This document shows positions 44,312-51,917 of a stretch of 64,000 nt of DNA, piece after piece. Each line of letters begins with the position of its first letter. Positions within the stretch are counted from its first letter, which is position 1. Location of the stretch: NCBI RefSeq assembly GCF_017876115.1, contig NZ_JAGINO010000025.1, forward strand, positions 43,202-107,201, in the 5' to 3' direction. The notes under the pieces were generated by a model that saw only the letters and a program-made list of their open reading frames with translations, searched no databases and was not told where the DNA came from. This DNA comes from Azospirillum picis. Lineage in GTDB: Bacteria > Pseudomonadota > Alphaproteobacteria > Azospirillales > Azospirillaceae. The position numbers and the translations under genes are program-made.

Positions 44312-45493
44312 TCAGTTCACCCGGCGCAGCACGGTGTCGAGCCGGCCATGGCCGTCGCGGTCGAGCCAGGAGGCGGCGACGCGGCCGTCCGGGCGCAGGC
44401 GGTAGCGCAGGACGTTACGGCCGCGTTCGTCGAACACCAGTTCGCCGTCCTCGATCCGGCCCTTGCGGCGCACGCGCTCGAAGGGCTGGTCGGACTCCAT
44501 GCCGGCACCAAGGACATAATCGGCATAGATGGTGTCGCCTTCGGCCTTCTCGACCGAGAGCGCCACCTCGCGCCCATTGATGTAGCTGCCGTACCAGAGC
44601 CCCAGGTAGGGGCGCGCGGCGGTCGTCGAACTGACGGCGTCCGTCGCCGAGCCCGAACCGGTGGAGGGAAGGGCCGCCTGCATCAGCTCGGCGCTCGGGC
44701 TGCGGCCCCAGGAGTCGTCGCACGGCGGATCGTTCGCGGTTGGCGGCGCCTCTGCGAAGCGGAGGATGCAGGTTCCGAAGCGGCGGACGAACAAACCGGT
44801 GTTGGCCGCGCCGTGACCGGTCAGCAGCGAGGGCTGGTCGACGATCAGGCTGCTCAGGCCGCGCTGCGCCAGGATGCTGCGTGCCGGCTCGGCCCGCCCA
44901 CCCGGATCGAAGTCGTCACCGTGAAAGAAGAACATCATGACGCGCGCGCGGCGGACGTCGCGAAGGATCGGCCAGAGCTGCGCCGCGTTCTCGCGGTAGC
45001 TGTCATAGGCTTCGCTGAAGTTGCCGAAGGCGGCGGGGGCGGTGGCGACGATGGCGTCGACGGCGTCGGTGCGGCCGGCGGCGATCAGCGAGATGAAGGC
45101 GCCGAAGGACTGGCCGGTCAGTGTGACCTTGCGATAGCCCTTGGCCTTCAGTGACTCGGCATAGCCGGCGAGGGCGCGGGAACTGTTGGGCAGGGTATCG
45201 CTGACGCGCATGCGGTCCAGCCGGTACACGTCCCAGCCGGCATCGCGCATCACTTTCATGTAGAGGGGGGTCGGGGCTTCCGAATCTTCGGAATCGACCG
45301 AACGGCCGTGGCTCCAGACCACCGCTCCGCGTGCCTTCGCCGGGCCTATCAGCGACGTGTCGCCATAGGCCGGCTTGAGGACGATCTGTGCCGCCGCCGG
45401 GCGGGCCGCCGTTGCCATCCCTCCGGCAACCGAGATCCCGACAATCGCGACCAATCCGTAGAAAGCACCTCGTAGCGTCCGAATCATCCCCAC
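44312..45493 (-). CDS. secreted alpha/beta-hydrolase-like protein (393 aa)
   Basis: The protein has a signal peptide (GLVAIVGISVAGGMATAARPAAAQ) and an alpha/beta-hydrolase core: VVWSHGRSVDSEDSEAP, TLTGQSFGAFISLIAAG (nucleophile Ser) and MMFFFHGDDFDPGG. The C-terminal ~110 residues form a separate beta-rich domain (YLGLWYGSYINGREVALSVEKAEG, HGRLDTVLRRVN), possibly for substrate or wall binding. It is probably periplasmic or extracellular. The substrate is unknown. Confidence 0.75.
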   Translation of the reverse strand: MGMIRTLRGAFYGLVAIVGISVAGGMATAARPAAAQIVLKPAYGDTSLIGPAKARGAVVWSHGRSVDSEDSEAPTPLYMKVMRDAGWDVYRLDRMRVSDTLPNSSRALAGYAESLKAKGYRKVTLTGQSFGAFISLIAAGRTDAVDAIVATAPAAFGNFSEAYDSYRENAAQLWPILRDVRRARVMMFFFHGDDFDPGGRAEPARSILAQRGLSSLIVDQPSLLTGHGAANTGLFVRRFGTCILRFAEAPPTANDPPCDDSWGRSPSAELMQAALPSTGSGSATDAVSSTTAARPYLGLWYGSYINGREVALSVEKAEGDTIYADYVLGAGMESDQPFERVRRKGRIEDGELVFDERGRNVLRYRLRPDGRVAASWLDRDGHGRLDTVLRRVN

Positions 45494-45589
45494 CGGTCCC
45501 CCCTAGCTGCGAGTCTTTTCAGGATTGATGCGGGTGGTTAACGGGACCTTTCCGAGTCGTTGCGGCCACTTTTTGTCACAGGATACACA

Positions 45590-45614
45590 ATGAAAATAAG
45601 AATGACTCGCAATT
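45590..45614. promoter_or_regulatory. Fur/Irr-like box upstream of the 160-aa gene
   Basis: An AT-rich stretch around 45590-45614 reads ATAAGAATGACTCGCAATTA, close to alphaproteobacterial Fur/Mur/Irr boxes such as GAATGATTCGCAATT. It lies ~55-75 bases before the 45666 start, a normal operator position. The match is judged by eye only. Confidence 0.35.
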
Positions 45615-45665
45615 ACTCGGCCGATGTTCTAAGGTGCGCAGACAATCGAACGAAGGAGCTTCAGC

Positions 45666-46148
45666 ATGTGCGGGACGGTGGGAGAGGGGCGTCCGTCGCC
45701 CTGGACGGTATCGGACCTGACCGCGGCCGAACGAGCCCTGCTGACCGGGATACGCCAGTGGTTCCGCGCCGGGACGGCCGGCGCGATGGCGTCGATGCGG
45801 ATCGGGTTGAACGTCGCAGGGGTGCCGAACACCGCACTGCTGCCGCTGTTCGCCGTGCTCGGCACGTTCGCCGTTTCCGGTGTGCGGTCTCCGGAAATCC
45901 GCTGCCCGGCCTGTAGCCGCATCAGCACCGACGAAGCCGCGCTTCTTGATGCGCTGGCAGCGGTGCAGGGCGGCGACGCCGAGGTCGCGAACCAGGTTCT
46001 CGACCGCTGGCTGCCGATGGTGGCCTTGTGCATGGCCAGCGACGCCATGCGCGAACTCGCGGCGATTCTGGACGGTGCGCGGATCTACCTGCCGCGGCGC
46101 CGGGCGGCGCGGCTGGCGCCGATGCCGGCCGCGCTGGCCGCAGAGTGA
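45666..46148 (+). CDS. hypothetical protein, possibly iron-regulated (160 aa)
   Basis: I do not recognise a domain. It has a hydrophobic segment (LLPLFAVLGTFAVSG), a cysteine pair in RCPACSRISTDEAALL and a helical C-terminal half (VLDRWLPMVALCMASDAMRELAAIL). GAAGGAG precedes the ATG at good spacing. The Fur-like box upstream and the Cys pair would fit a metal-responsive protein, but this is inference. Confidence 0.65.
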   Translation: MCGTVGEGRPSPWTVSDLTAAERALLTGIRQWFRAGTAGAMASMRIGLNVAGVPNTALLPLFAVLGTFAVSGVRSPEIRCPACSRISTDEAALLDALAAVQGGDAEVANQVLDRWLPMVALCMASDAMRELAAILDGARIYLPRRRAARLAPMPAALAAE

Positions 46149-46156
46149 AGGACCGG

Positions 46157-46789
46157 CTACTCGGCGGCGAGACGGAGACCGGCGCCATCCGCCGGTAGCC
46201 GCTTGGACAGCAGCCATTGATCGATGGCGACGCGGACCAGACGCCCCTCGGGCGTGTGGTAAAGGAAGTGGCCGCGCTCCCGGCCGCAATGGTCGTAGCC
46301 GAGGCGTTCATAGAAGGGCAGCACGCCCGCATTGTCGCGGTCGACTCCCAGCTCCGCAATCGCGACGCCGCGCTGGATCACCGTGCGTTCGGCCGCAGCG
46401 ACCAGCAGGGCGCCAAGTCCCAACCCGCGGAACGGCTGGAAAACCCGCAAGGCCCACAGGGTCGCACGGCCGCTCGGCCGTTTGCGGAGGAAATCGATAC
46501 AGATTTGACCGACGGGGAAGCCGTTGACTTCGGCGAGCAGCATGGCGCCGTCGCCGCGTTCCTGAAGGCGATAGGCGCCGGCTATGATCTCCCGGTGCGG
46601 AGTATGAAGCCCGTACCATTCCAGGCTCGGCAGATCCTCCTGTCGGGCCGCCCTGATGATCGCGGGCAATTTCAGGATGGTGGCCGTTCCGGTCTGCGGC
46701 CCGGAATGCGCCGTCCCCCCTGCGCCACGACCAAAGACGCTGTTTGCAACCGTGCCCTTCGCATCGCCGCGCCGGTTTGCCGTTGCCAT
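46157..46789 (-). CDS. GNAT-family N-acetyltransferase (210 aa)
   Basis: The GNAT fold is visible from residue ~45: IRAARQEDLPSL, AMLLAEVNGFPVGQICI, LWALRVFQPFRGLGLGALLVAAAE (acetyl-CoA-binding R/Q-x-x-G-x-G/A pattern), and AELGVDRDNAGVLPFYERLGY. The first ~45 residues (KGTVANSVFGRGAGGT) look disordered and may not be translated. The substrate cannot be predicted. It is convergent with the 160-aa gene, 8 bases apart. Confidence 0.87.
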   Translation of the reverse strand: MATANRRGDAKGTVANSVFGRGAGGTAHSGPQTGTATILKLPAIIRAARQEDLPSLEWYGLHTPHREIIAGAYRLQERGDGAMLLAEVNGFPVGQICIDFLRKRPSGRATLWALRVFQPFRGLGLGALLVAAAERTVIQRGVAIAELGVDRDNAGVLPFYERLGYDHCGRERGHFLYHTPEGRLVRVAIDQWLLSKRLPADGAGLRLAAE

Positions 46790-47168
46790 GGTGCCGCTGC
46801 CTCACACGAAAATTTCGCGCTCACGGTGCCGACACAGGCACCGGTTGCCGAGATAACCGTACATGGCGCGCGGGCGTTCCGGTGTCGTGCGGAGGGTATA
46901 GAGCTTTCGGGTGGGTCTGGCCGGATAGGGAAAGGCTCTTAAGATCATTTTATGTAAAAATTTAGATTATTACTGAACCTCTCGTTTCCGGGTGTTGATC
47001 TTGTGTGAACCGTCCAGCAACGGTCGGGCATTGCGAACCACCGTGACCATGAAGAGCGCAGAAACGAGCTTCCCGTGGCAGCGAGCGGCCTCTTGAGCGA
47101 CGTACCCATTTGTCGGTATCATCCGTTCGGATGTGGTAGAGCTCTTGTTTTCCCTAAAATATTAAATA
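46790..47168. other. 379-base intergenic region with an AT-rich block
   Basis: This is a non-coding gap between the divergent GNAT gene and the 61-aa ORF. It includes a markedly AT-rich block at about 46935-46980 and another just before 47169 (AAAATATTAAATAATG). It probably carries promoters for both sides. No structured RNA or further gene is recognised. Confidence 0.4.
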
Positions 47169-47354
47169 ATGACGGGGCGGACTATGATGAGGATCATTAA
47201 GCTTTCCCGCACAGGGGTATTCGTCGCGCTCCGCGGCGGTGTTCTGGCTGATCTTGGAGGTCGTAGCCACTGGCACTCGGCCGAGGAAGTCCGACTTGCG
47301 GCTCGGGCCGAGAACATCCCTGTCAGCGATCTCGTGGTACGTACCGTCTCCTGA
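47169..47354 (+). CDS. small hypothetical protein (61 aa)
   Basis: The frame reads MTGRTMMRIIKLSRTGVFVALRGG and then AEEVRLAARAENIPVSDLVVR. It has a plausible beta-strand then helix and a positive N-terminus. The AT-rich DNA before it and the hairpin 26 bases after its stop suggest a transcribed unit. Internal ATG 47184 or 47187 could be the true start. No family is recognised, and it could be non-coding RNA instead. Confidence 0.4.
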   Translation: MTGRTMMRIIKLSRTGVFVALRGGVLADLGGRSHWHSAEEVRLAARAENIPVSDLVVRTVS

Positions 47355-47379
47355 CGGCTATCGGCTGCGGTCGGCTTAA

Positions 47380-47403
47380 GGGCGCGCCCAGCCAAGCGCG
47401 CCC
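47380..47403 (+). terminator. GC-rich hairpin after the 61-aa ORF
   Basis: GGGCGCGC (47380-47387) pairs perfectly with GCGCGCCC (47396-47403) around an 8-base loop. No T-run follows on either strand, so intrinsic termination is uncertain. It also lies 67 bases beyond the stop of the convergent chemoreceptor gene and could serve both. Confidence 0.5.
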
Positions 47404-47469
47404 CTCAATCCCCCACTCTGACGCTGACGGAAAACTCAGGCAGGACCTCCATGGTCCTGCGCAAGGTGG

Positions 47470-48816
47470 TCACCCGGCGCGCACGCGGGCCAGGAAGCGG
47501 TCGACTTCCGTGTGAAGGGTGGCAGACTGGCACGACAGCTCGACGGTCGCCTCCAGCACTTGGCGGGCCTCTCCGCCGGCATTGTTGGCCGACGCGTTGA
47601 CCGCGACGATGGTTTCACTCACCTCGCGCGTGCCGATGGACGCCTGCTGGACGTTGCGGGCGATCTCCGTCGTCGCCGCACCCTGCTCCTCCATCGCGGT
47701 GGCGATGGACGTCGAGATCTCGTTGATGCGGGCGATCGTGCCGGAAATCGAGCGGATGGCGCCGACCGCCTCCTGCGTTGCCCTCTGAACGGCACCGATC
47801 TGTGCATTGATCTCGTCGGTCGCCTTGGCCGTCTGGTTTGCCAGGCTCTTCACCTCGCCGGCGACGACGGCGAAGCCCTTGCCCGCTTCGCCGGCACGGG
47901 CCGCTTCGATGGTGGCGTTCAAGGCCAGCAGGTTGGTCTGGCTTGCAATATCGTGGATCAGCTTCACCACCTGGCCGATGCGGCTGGCGGCGTCCGCAAG
48001 TCCCTGGACCGTGGCATTGGTCCGTTCTGCCTCGGTCATCGCCGCGTTGGCGATGGCCGCCGACTGTGTGACCTGATGGCTGATCTCGCCGATCGAGGCG
48101 GTGAGTTCCTCCGCGGCCGCGGCGACCGTCTGGATATTGACCGAGGCCTCCTCCGCCGCTGCGGCGACCTGCGTCGACTGTTCGCTGGTCGCCTCGGCGG
48201 TCCGGCTCATCGCCAGCGCCGTGACGTGGAGCTGCTGGGACGCCGACGCGACGGCCTGCACGACGCTTTTCACTTCCAGCTCGAAGCTGTCGGCCGTGGT
48301 GCCCAGCTCGCGGCTGATGATGGCCGCCGTGTTCAGGTCCATGTAGACGGAGGTGGCGAGATCCATGTCCAGGAACACCGCCTTGTTGATTGCCTGCAGG
48401 AGCTGCGACAGCTTCTCGGGCTTTTTGCGGTGGATGGTGGATGCCAGGTCGATCAATCTGTTCAGCGTGAAGCAATAGGCGCCGGTGTACCAGCGCGGCT
48501 CCAGGCCGATCCGCTGGTGGGTCTGGCCGATCTTCAGGACCTGATTGACATAGGCTTCGTCGAAGGTGCCGGTGAAGACGTTGCGCAGCCAGTGCTGCTT
48601 CTGCAACTCCCGCGCCCGCCCGGTGACGGCGGGGTTCGCCACCAGGGGCGCCACCTGCGGGACGCCATGCAGATAATTGTAGAAATCGTCCATGATCTGG
48701 TCGATGCGCTGCGCCAGATATGGCTGGAATTCCCGCAGGGTGGCTTTCGTCGCCTCATCGATGCGCAGGAAGGACATGCGTTCCAGCACCGACTGGGTTT
48801 GCGCACCGTACGACAT
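47470..48816 (-). CDS. globin-coupled methyl-accepting chemotaxis protein (448 aa)
   Basis: This is a soluble oxygen-type chemoreceptor with a protoglobin sensor and an MCP signalling domain. Residues 1-160 are the sensor: QPYLAQRIDQIMDDFYNYL, and proximal-His candidate H100 in LKIGQTHQRIGLEPRWYTGAY. Residues ~190-440 form the coiled-coil signalling domain with the hairpin tip IASQTNLLALNATIEAARAG and GKGFAVVAGEVKSLA. There is no transmembrane segment, as in HemAT and other cytosolic sensors. ATG 48816 has AAAGGG upstream. It would couple O2 or another gas to CheA/CheW. Confidence 0.93.
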   Translation of the reverse strand: MSYGAQTQSVLERMSFLRIDEATKATLREFQPYLAQRIDQIMDDFYNYLHGVPQVAPLVANPAVTGRARELQKQHWLRNVFTGTFDEAYVNQVLKIGQTHQRIGLEPRWYTGAYCFTLNRLIDLASTIHRKKPEKLSQLLQAINKAVFLDMDLATSVYMDLNTAAIISRELGTTADSFELEVKSVVQAVASASQQLHVTALAMSRTAEATSEQSTQVAAAAEEASVNIQTVAAAAEELTASIGEISHQVTQSAAIANAAMTEAERTNATVQGLADAASRIGQVVKLIHDIASQTNLLALNATIEAARAGEAGKGFAVVAGEVKSLANQTAKATDEINAQIGAVQRATQEAVGAIRSISGTIARINEISTSIATAMEEQGAATTEIARNVQQASIGTREVSETIVAVNASANNAGGEARQVLEATVELSCQSATLHTEVDRFLARVRAG

Positions 48817-49162
48817 GGAAGCCCTTTCCCCGTTTAAGCCTAAGACAAGGGTGCTGGGATTTTCTGCGGGGGCCAGCCTGTCCACCGGGAGGCACATCAT
48901 GATCAGGCATTCGCATCTTTGAACCGGACAGTTTGTCGCAGGTGGCGCCCACCGAACGGCTCGATGGACGCCATCGCCGGTCCGGCTTGGCGCCCCACCC
49001 CGGTCCAGTCCCAGCCCCTGCCGCGGTGCAGGCAAAAAAAGGCCGGCGGTGCGATGGGCGCCGCCGGCGGACAAGGTGACAGGTCTGGAGGCAAAGGAAC
49101 GGGCTGTCCGCCCGCCATGGACCCGTCCGGGGCTGCCGGCGCCGGACGGGAATGGACGTGGG
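48817..49162. other. 346-base intergenic region between chemoreceptor and rpoH
   Basis: This stretch holds the upstream region of the chemoreceptor gene, with a TTTAAGCCTAAGAC-type AT-richer patch near 48835, and the rpoH terminator at 49034-49068. No additional gene is convincing. Confidence 0.4.
49034..49068 (-). terminator. Rho-independent terminator of rpoH
   Basis: On the minus strand, GCCGGCGG (49068-49061) pairs with CCGCCGGC (49049-49042), followed by seven T residues (49040-49034). It lies 95 bases past the rpoH stop. The T-run and stem are strong. Confidence 0.85.
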
Positions 49163-50053
49163 TCAGGCGACCATCGGGGTGGCCGGACGGCGCAGGGCCT
49201 GCGCCGCGCTCAGCACCGCCTTCTGCAGCTTTTCGAAGGCCCGCACCTCGATCTGGCGAACGCGTTCGCGGGACACCGAGAACTGCTGGCTGAGCGCCTC
49301 CAGGGTGGAGGGGTCATCCTTCAGCCGGCGCTCGAACAGGATACGCCGCTCGCGTGCGTCGAGACGATCGAGAGCCTGCCCGACCAGCCGGCGGCGCAGC
49401 GCCAGTTCGTCGGCGTCGGCCAGCATGGTGTCCTGGGTCGGACGCTCGTCGGCAAGCAGCTCCAGCCAGTTGGTCTCGCCGTCGGTCGACAGCGTGGCAT
49501 CGAGCGAGCTGTCGTTGGCGGCGAGGCGGCGGTTCATTTCCACCACCTCGTTCTCCGGAACATCCAGCTCGGCGGCGATGGTCGCCACCGTCTCGGGCGA
49601 CAGGTCGCCCTGTTCCAACTCGGCCATCTGGCTCTTCAGGCGGCGCAGGTTGAAGAACAGCTTCTTCTGGGCTGCGGTGGTGCCCATCTTCACCAGCGAC
49701 CAGCTATGCAGGATATATTCCTGGATCGCAGCCCGGATCCACCAGGTGGCATAGGTGGCGAAACGGAAGCCGCGCTGCGGATCGAATTTCTGGGCGGCCT
49801 GCATCAGGCCGACATTTCCCTCCGCCACCAGATCGACCAGGGGCAGGCCGTAGCCGCCGAAACCGCGGGCGATCTTGATGACGAGGCGCAGGTGGCTGCC
49901 CACAAGCTGCTCCAGTGCCTGTGCATCGCCGCGTTCGCGCCAGGCGATGGCAAGATCGCGTTCGTTGTCCGGCGCAAGGATCGGGAAGCGCTTGGACTCC
50001 TCGATGTAGCGGGTCAGGCTGGCGTTCTCACCGGTCAGCAGTTTCTTCAGCAC
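49163..50053 (-). CDS. rpoH: RNA polymerase sigma-32-type factor (RpoH paralogue)
   Basis: This alternative sigma factor of the heat-shock class would direct RNA polymerase to stress promoters. The RpoH box QKKLFFNLR is at residues 129-137. Region 2.3/2.4 reads RGFRFATYATWWIRAAIQEYIL, and region 4 contains LSQQFSVSRERVRQIEVRAFEKLQKA. 296 aa is normal. GTG 50053 was chosen because AGGAGG precedes it at ideal spacing. A possible -35 (TTGATC, near 50276) and -10 (ACATTA) lie ~200 bases upstream. Alphaproteobacteria often have several RpoH copies with different stress signals. Confidence 0.95.
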   Translation of the reverse strand: MLKKLLTGENASLTRYIEESKRFPILAPDNERDLAIAWRERGDAQALEQLVGSHLRLVIKIARGFGGYGLPLVDLVAEGNVGLMQAAQKFDPQRGFRFATYATWWIRAAIQEYILHSWSLVKMGTTAAQKKLFFNLRRLKSQMAELEQGDLSPETVATIAAELDVPENEVVEMNRRLAANDSSLDATLSTDGETNWLELLADERPTQDTMLADADELALRRRLVGQALDRLDARERRILFERRLKDDPSTLEALSQQFSVSRERVRQIEVRAFEKLQKAVLSAAQALRRPATPMVA

Positions 50054-50697
50054 GCGAATGCCTCCTCTTCTACGCTTCCAGTGGCAACCCGCGGGAGGTC
50101 TGCCCAACCGGATTCTGGCGCGGGGATCGCCTGAGGCGATGATCCGTCGTCGGACGTAGGATTCTCGTCCGCCGTTTCGGCTCTTGCTGTTGTGGGTTTT
50201 GGTTTTCACCGGGCTTCGAAAGGAACCGCGTCCTTCCGATAATGTTAATGTGGCCGGACACGCCAATTCGATCAAGCCGTTAAAGGGCATGTTCCGGGTG
50301 TTTTTCGGCGTATACCCCGGCTCTTCTTCCACCCGTACCCCCGGTCTGTGGGAGGGTGTGTGTCTATGACACCAGCCGATTCGCAGATCGCCTTTTGGGC
50401 AGGTCGCCCTTTCGCGGCCGGGCGTCCCAAGGTCCCCCGCATCGGACCCGCTGCCTGCCCCAGGGAATGCATCCACCAAAGTCTGGTCGGACAGGGCAGG
50501 GAGGTCTATGCCGATGCGGCGAGGAAGAGGATAGAGGATCGCCGAGCCTAGGAACCCTAGATGGGAAGGCCGACCGGCTTCGCCATTCGAACCTTGGTCA
50601 TAGGCTGCCGGTTATGACTTCGGGGCAGACCGCCGTGCCGACGGCAGCGGCGATGCCCGGCAGACCGGTTGCAAGGACACCGGCCTGCCAAGCGCCA
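50054..50697. other. long region upstream of rpoH without a convincing gene
   Basis: About 640 bases hold no frame I trust; a plus-strand reading near 50348-50551 and a minus-strand reading at 50272-50472 are both Arg/Pro/Gly-rich and unsupported. An AT-richer patch at 50235-50290 is the best promoter candidate for rpoH. The rest may be a long 5' leader or degraded sequence. Confidence 0.4.
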
Positions 50698-50728
50698 CAA
50701 GAAAAGGGCGCGCCCCGCGGGCGCGCCC
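50698..50728 (-). terminator. Rho-independent terminator of the MucR gene
   Basis: A 10-bp perfect stem GGGCGCGCCC (50719-50728 with 50706-50715) has a 3-base loop and is followed on the minus strand by TTTTCTTG. It lies 56 bases after the stop. Confidence 0.9.
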
Positions 50729-50784
50729 TCAATCGTCGTCCGTCGGCGCCCTTGGCCGGCGCCTTCAATCAACTTGGCCGCCGC

Positions 50785-51195
50785 TCAGTCCGCGGCAGCG
50801 CGCTTCCGGCCGAGGCCGAGCTTGGTCGCCATCTCCGAGCGCGCCTTGGCGTAGTTCGGCGCCACCATCGGATATTCCGGCGGCAGACCCCACTTGCTGC
50901 GGTATTCGTCCGGCGTCATGTCGTAGACGGTCTTCAGATGCCGCTTGAGCATCTTCAGCTTCTTTCCGTCCTCCAGGCAGACGATGAACTCGGGGGTCAC
51001 CGATTTCTTGATCGCCACGGCAGGAACCAGTTCCGTCTTCGCCGGAGCCGGCTTCTCTTCGCCGAGGGAACGGAAAGCGGTCTGGACGCTGTTGATCAGC
51101 GTCGGCAGATCATGGACCGGCACGGAATTGTTGCCGACATAGGCGGCAACGACCCTGGCGGTCAGCGTCTGCAGTTCGGTTTGATCGATGGTCAT
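50785..51195 (-). CDS. mucR: MucR/Ros-family transcriptional regulator with degenerate zinc site (136 aa)
   Basis: This regulator has the prokaryotic zinc-finger region at 70-105: FIVCLEDGKKLKMLKRHLKTVYDMTPDEYRSKWGLP. The usual Cys2His2 ligands appear reduced: C73 and H86 are present, but D76, V90 and Y91 occupy other ligand positions. Zinc-free or DxH variants are known in this family. MucR proteins control exopolysaccharide, motility and symbiosis genes by binding AT-rich DNA. The N-terminal ~60 residues carry the oligomerisation helix. It lies 35 bases after the HU stop on the same strand and has its own terminator. Confidence 0.92.
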   Translation of the reverse strand: MTIDQTELQTLTARVVAAYVGNNSVPVHDLPTLINSVQTAFRSLGEEKPAPAKTELVPAVAIKKSVTPEFIVCLEDGKKLKMLKRHLKTVYDMTPDEYRSKWGLPPEYPMVAPNYAKARSEMATKLGLGRKRAAAD

Positions 51196-51230
51196 GACTG
51201 CGCTCTCCAGTGAGGGTGGCGGCCGTCGGC

Positions 51231-51506
51231 TCAGCCGTTCACCAGATCGCGGAGCTGCTTGGCAGGCTTGAACTTCGGGGCCTTGGAGGCGGCAATGGCG
51301 ACGACTTCGCCGGTGCGGGGGTTGCGACCCTCGCGTGCGGCGCGCTCGGCCACCTCGAAAATGCCGAAACCGGCCAGACGGACGTCATCGCCACGGCCCA
51401 GCGCGCCGGAGATGCCCTCGAACACCGCCTGGACGACCTTGGCTGCATCGGCCTTCTTGATGCCGGCATTGGTGGCGACGGTCTCGATCAGCTCGGCCTG
51501 GTTCAT
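51231..51506 (-). CDS. hupB: HU-family DNA-binding protein
   Basis: This histone-like protein bends DNA non-specifically and helps compact the nucleoid. The start MNQAELIETVATNAGIKKADA and the DNA-contacting arm GFGIFEVAERAAREGRNPRTGE are characteristic, and the end KFKPAKQLRDLVNG is typical. 91 aa is normal. A GGAG ribosome site precedes ATG 51506. The gene name hupB/hupA cannot be fixed from sequence alone. Confidence 0.95.
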   Translation of the reverse strand: MNQAELIETVATNAGIKKADAAKVVQAVFEGISGALGRGDDVRLAGFGIFEVAERAAREGRNPRTGEVVAIAASKAPKFKPAKQLRDLVNG

Positions 51507-51917
51507 TCAAAACTCCATTTGGTCGGTTTGGTTTCGGTTTTTCGGAGTTATTGGCAGAACGGCTCCATCCGCACAAGAGCGAACAACGTTTTGGCAACCG
51601 ACGGTGTTTTTCTTGCCCTCTGTTCTGTCCCGACCTGTGGCGAAGCTGCATCAAGACCGCGTGTTCGCAGCGCCGTGGCCGGCTGCAACCGCATCATCCC
51701 CGTATATTTCCAGGGATTCCGCTGCGACTCGTACTGTCTGTCGCACCGCGGTGCCCCAAGTGCCGTGGCGAGGACTTGGGCAGTCTTGACTGGTGCAAAG
51801 GAAACACCATCTGGCAAGGCATTCGGGTCCGGGCCCCTCTGGCGACCGAGGCGTCGGTCGTGATGTCGGAACCGCTTGATCTCTTCGCTGACGCAGCGTC
51901 ATCAAGTGGGTTTTGCG
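51507..51917. other. 411-base divergent region between HU and terC
   Basis: This gap carries the HU upstream sequence and a possible terC leader. CCCAAGT (51755-51761) pairs with ACTTGGG (51774-51780), and CACCGCGGTG is a self-complementary stretch at 51744-51753. I looked for the manganese yybP-ykoY riboswitch often found before terC and do not see its core. Confidence 0.4.

Noticed and set aside
50348..50551. Small plus-strand ORF upstream of rpoH
   Set aside because: Composition is Arg/Pro/Gly-rich, there is no ribosome site, and no pattern is recognised.
51560..51917. yybP-ykoY manganese riboswitch before terC
   Set aside because: The conserved core elements are not found; only simple hairpins are visible.
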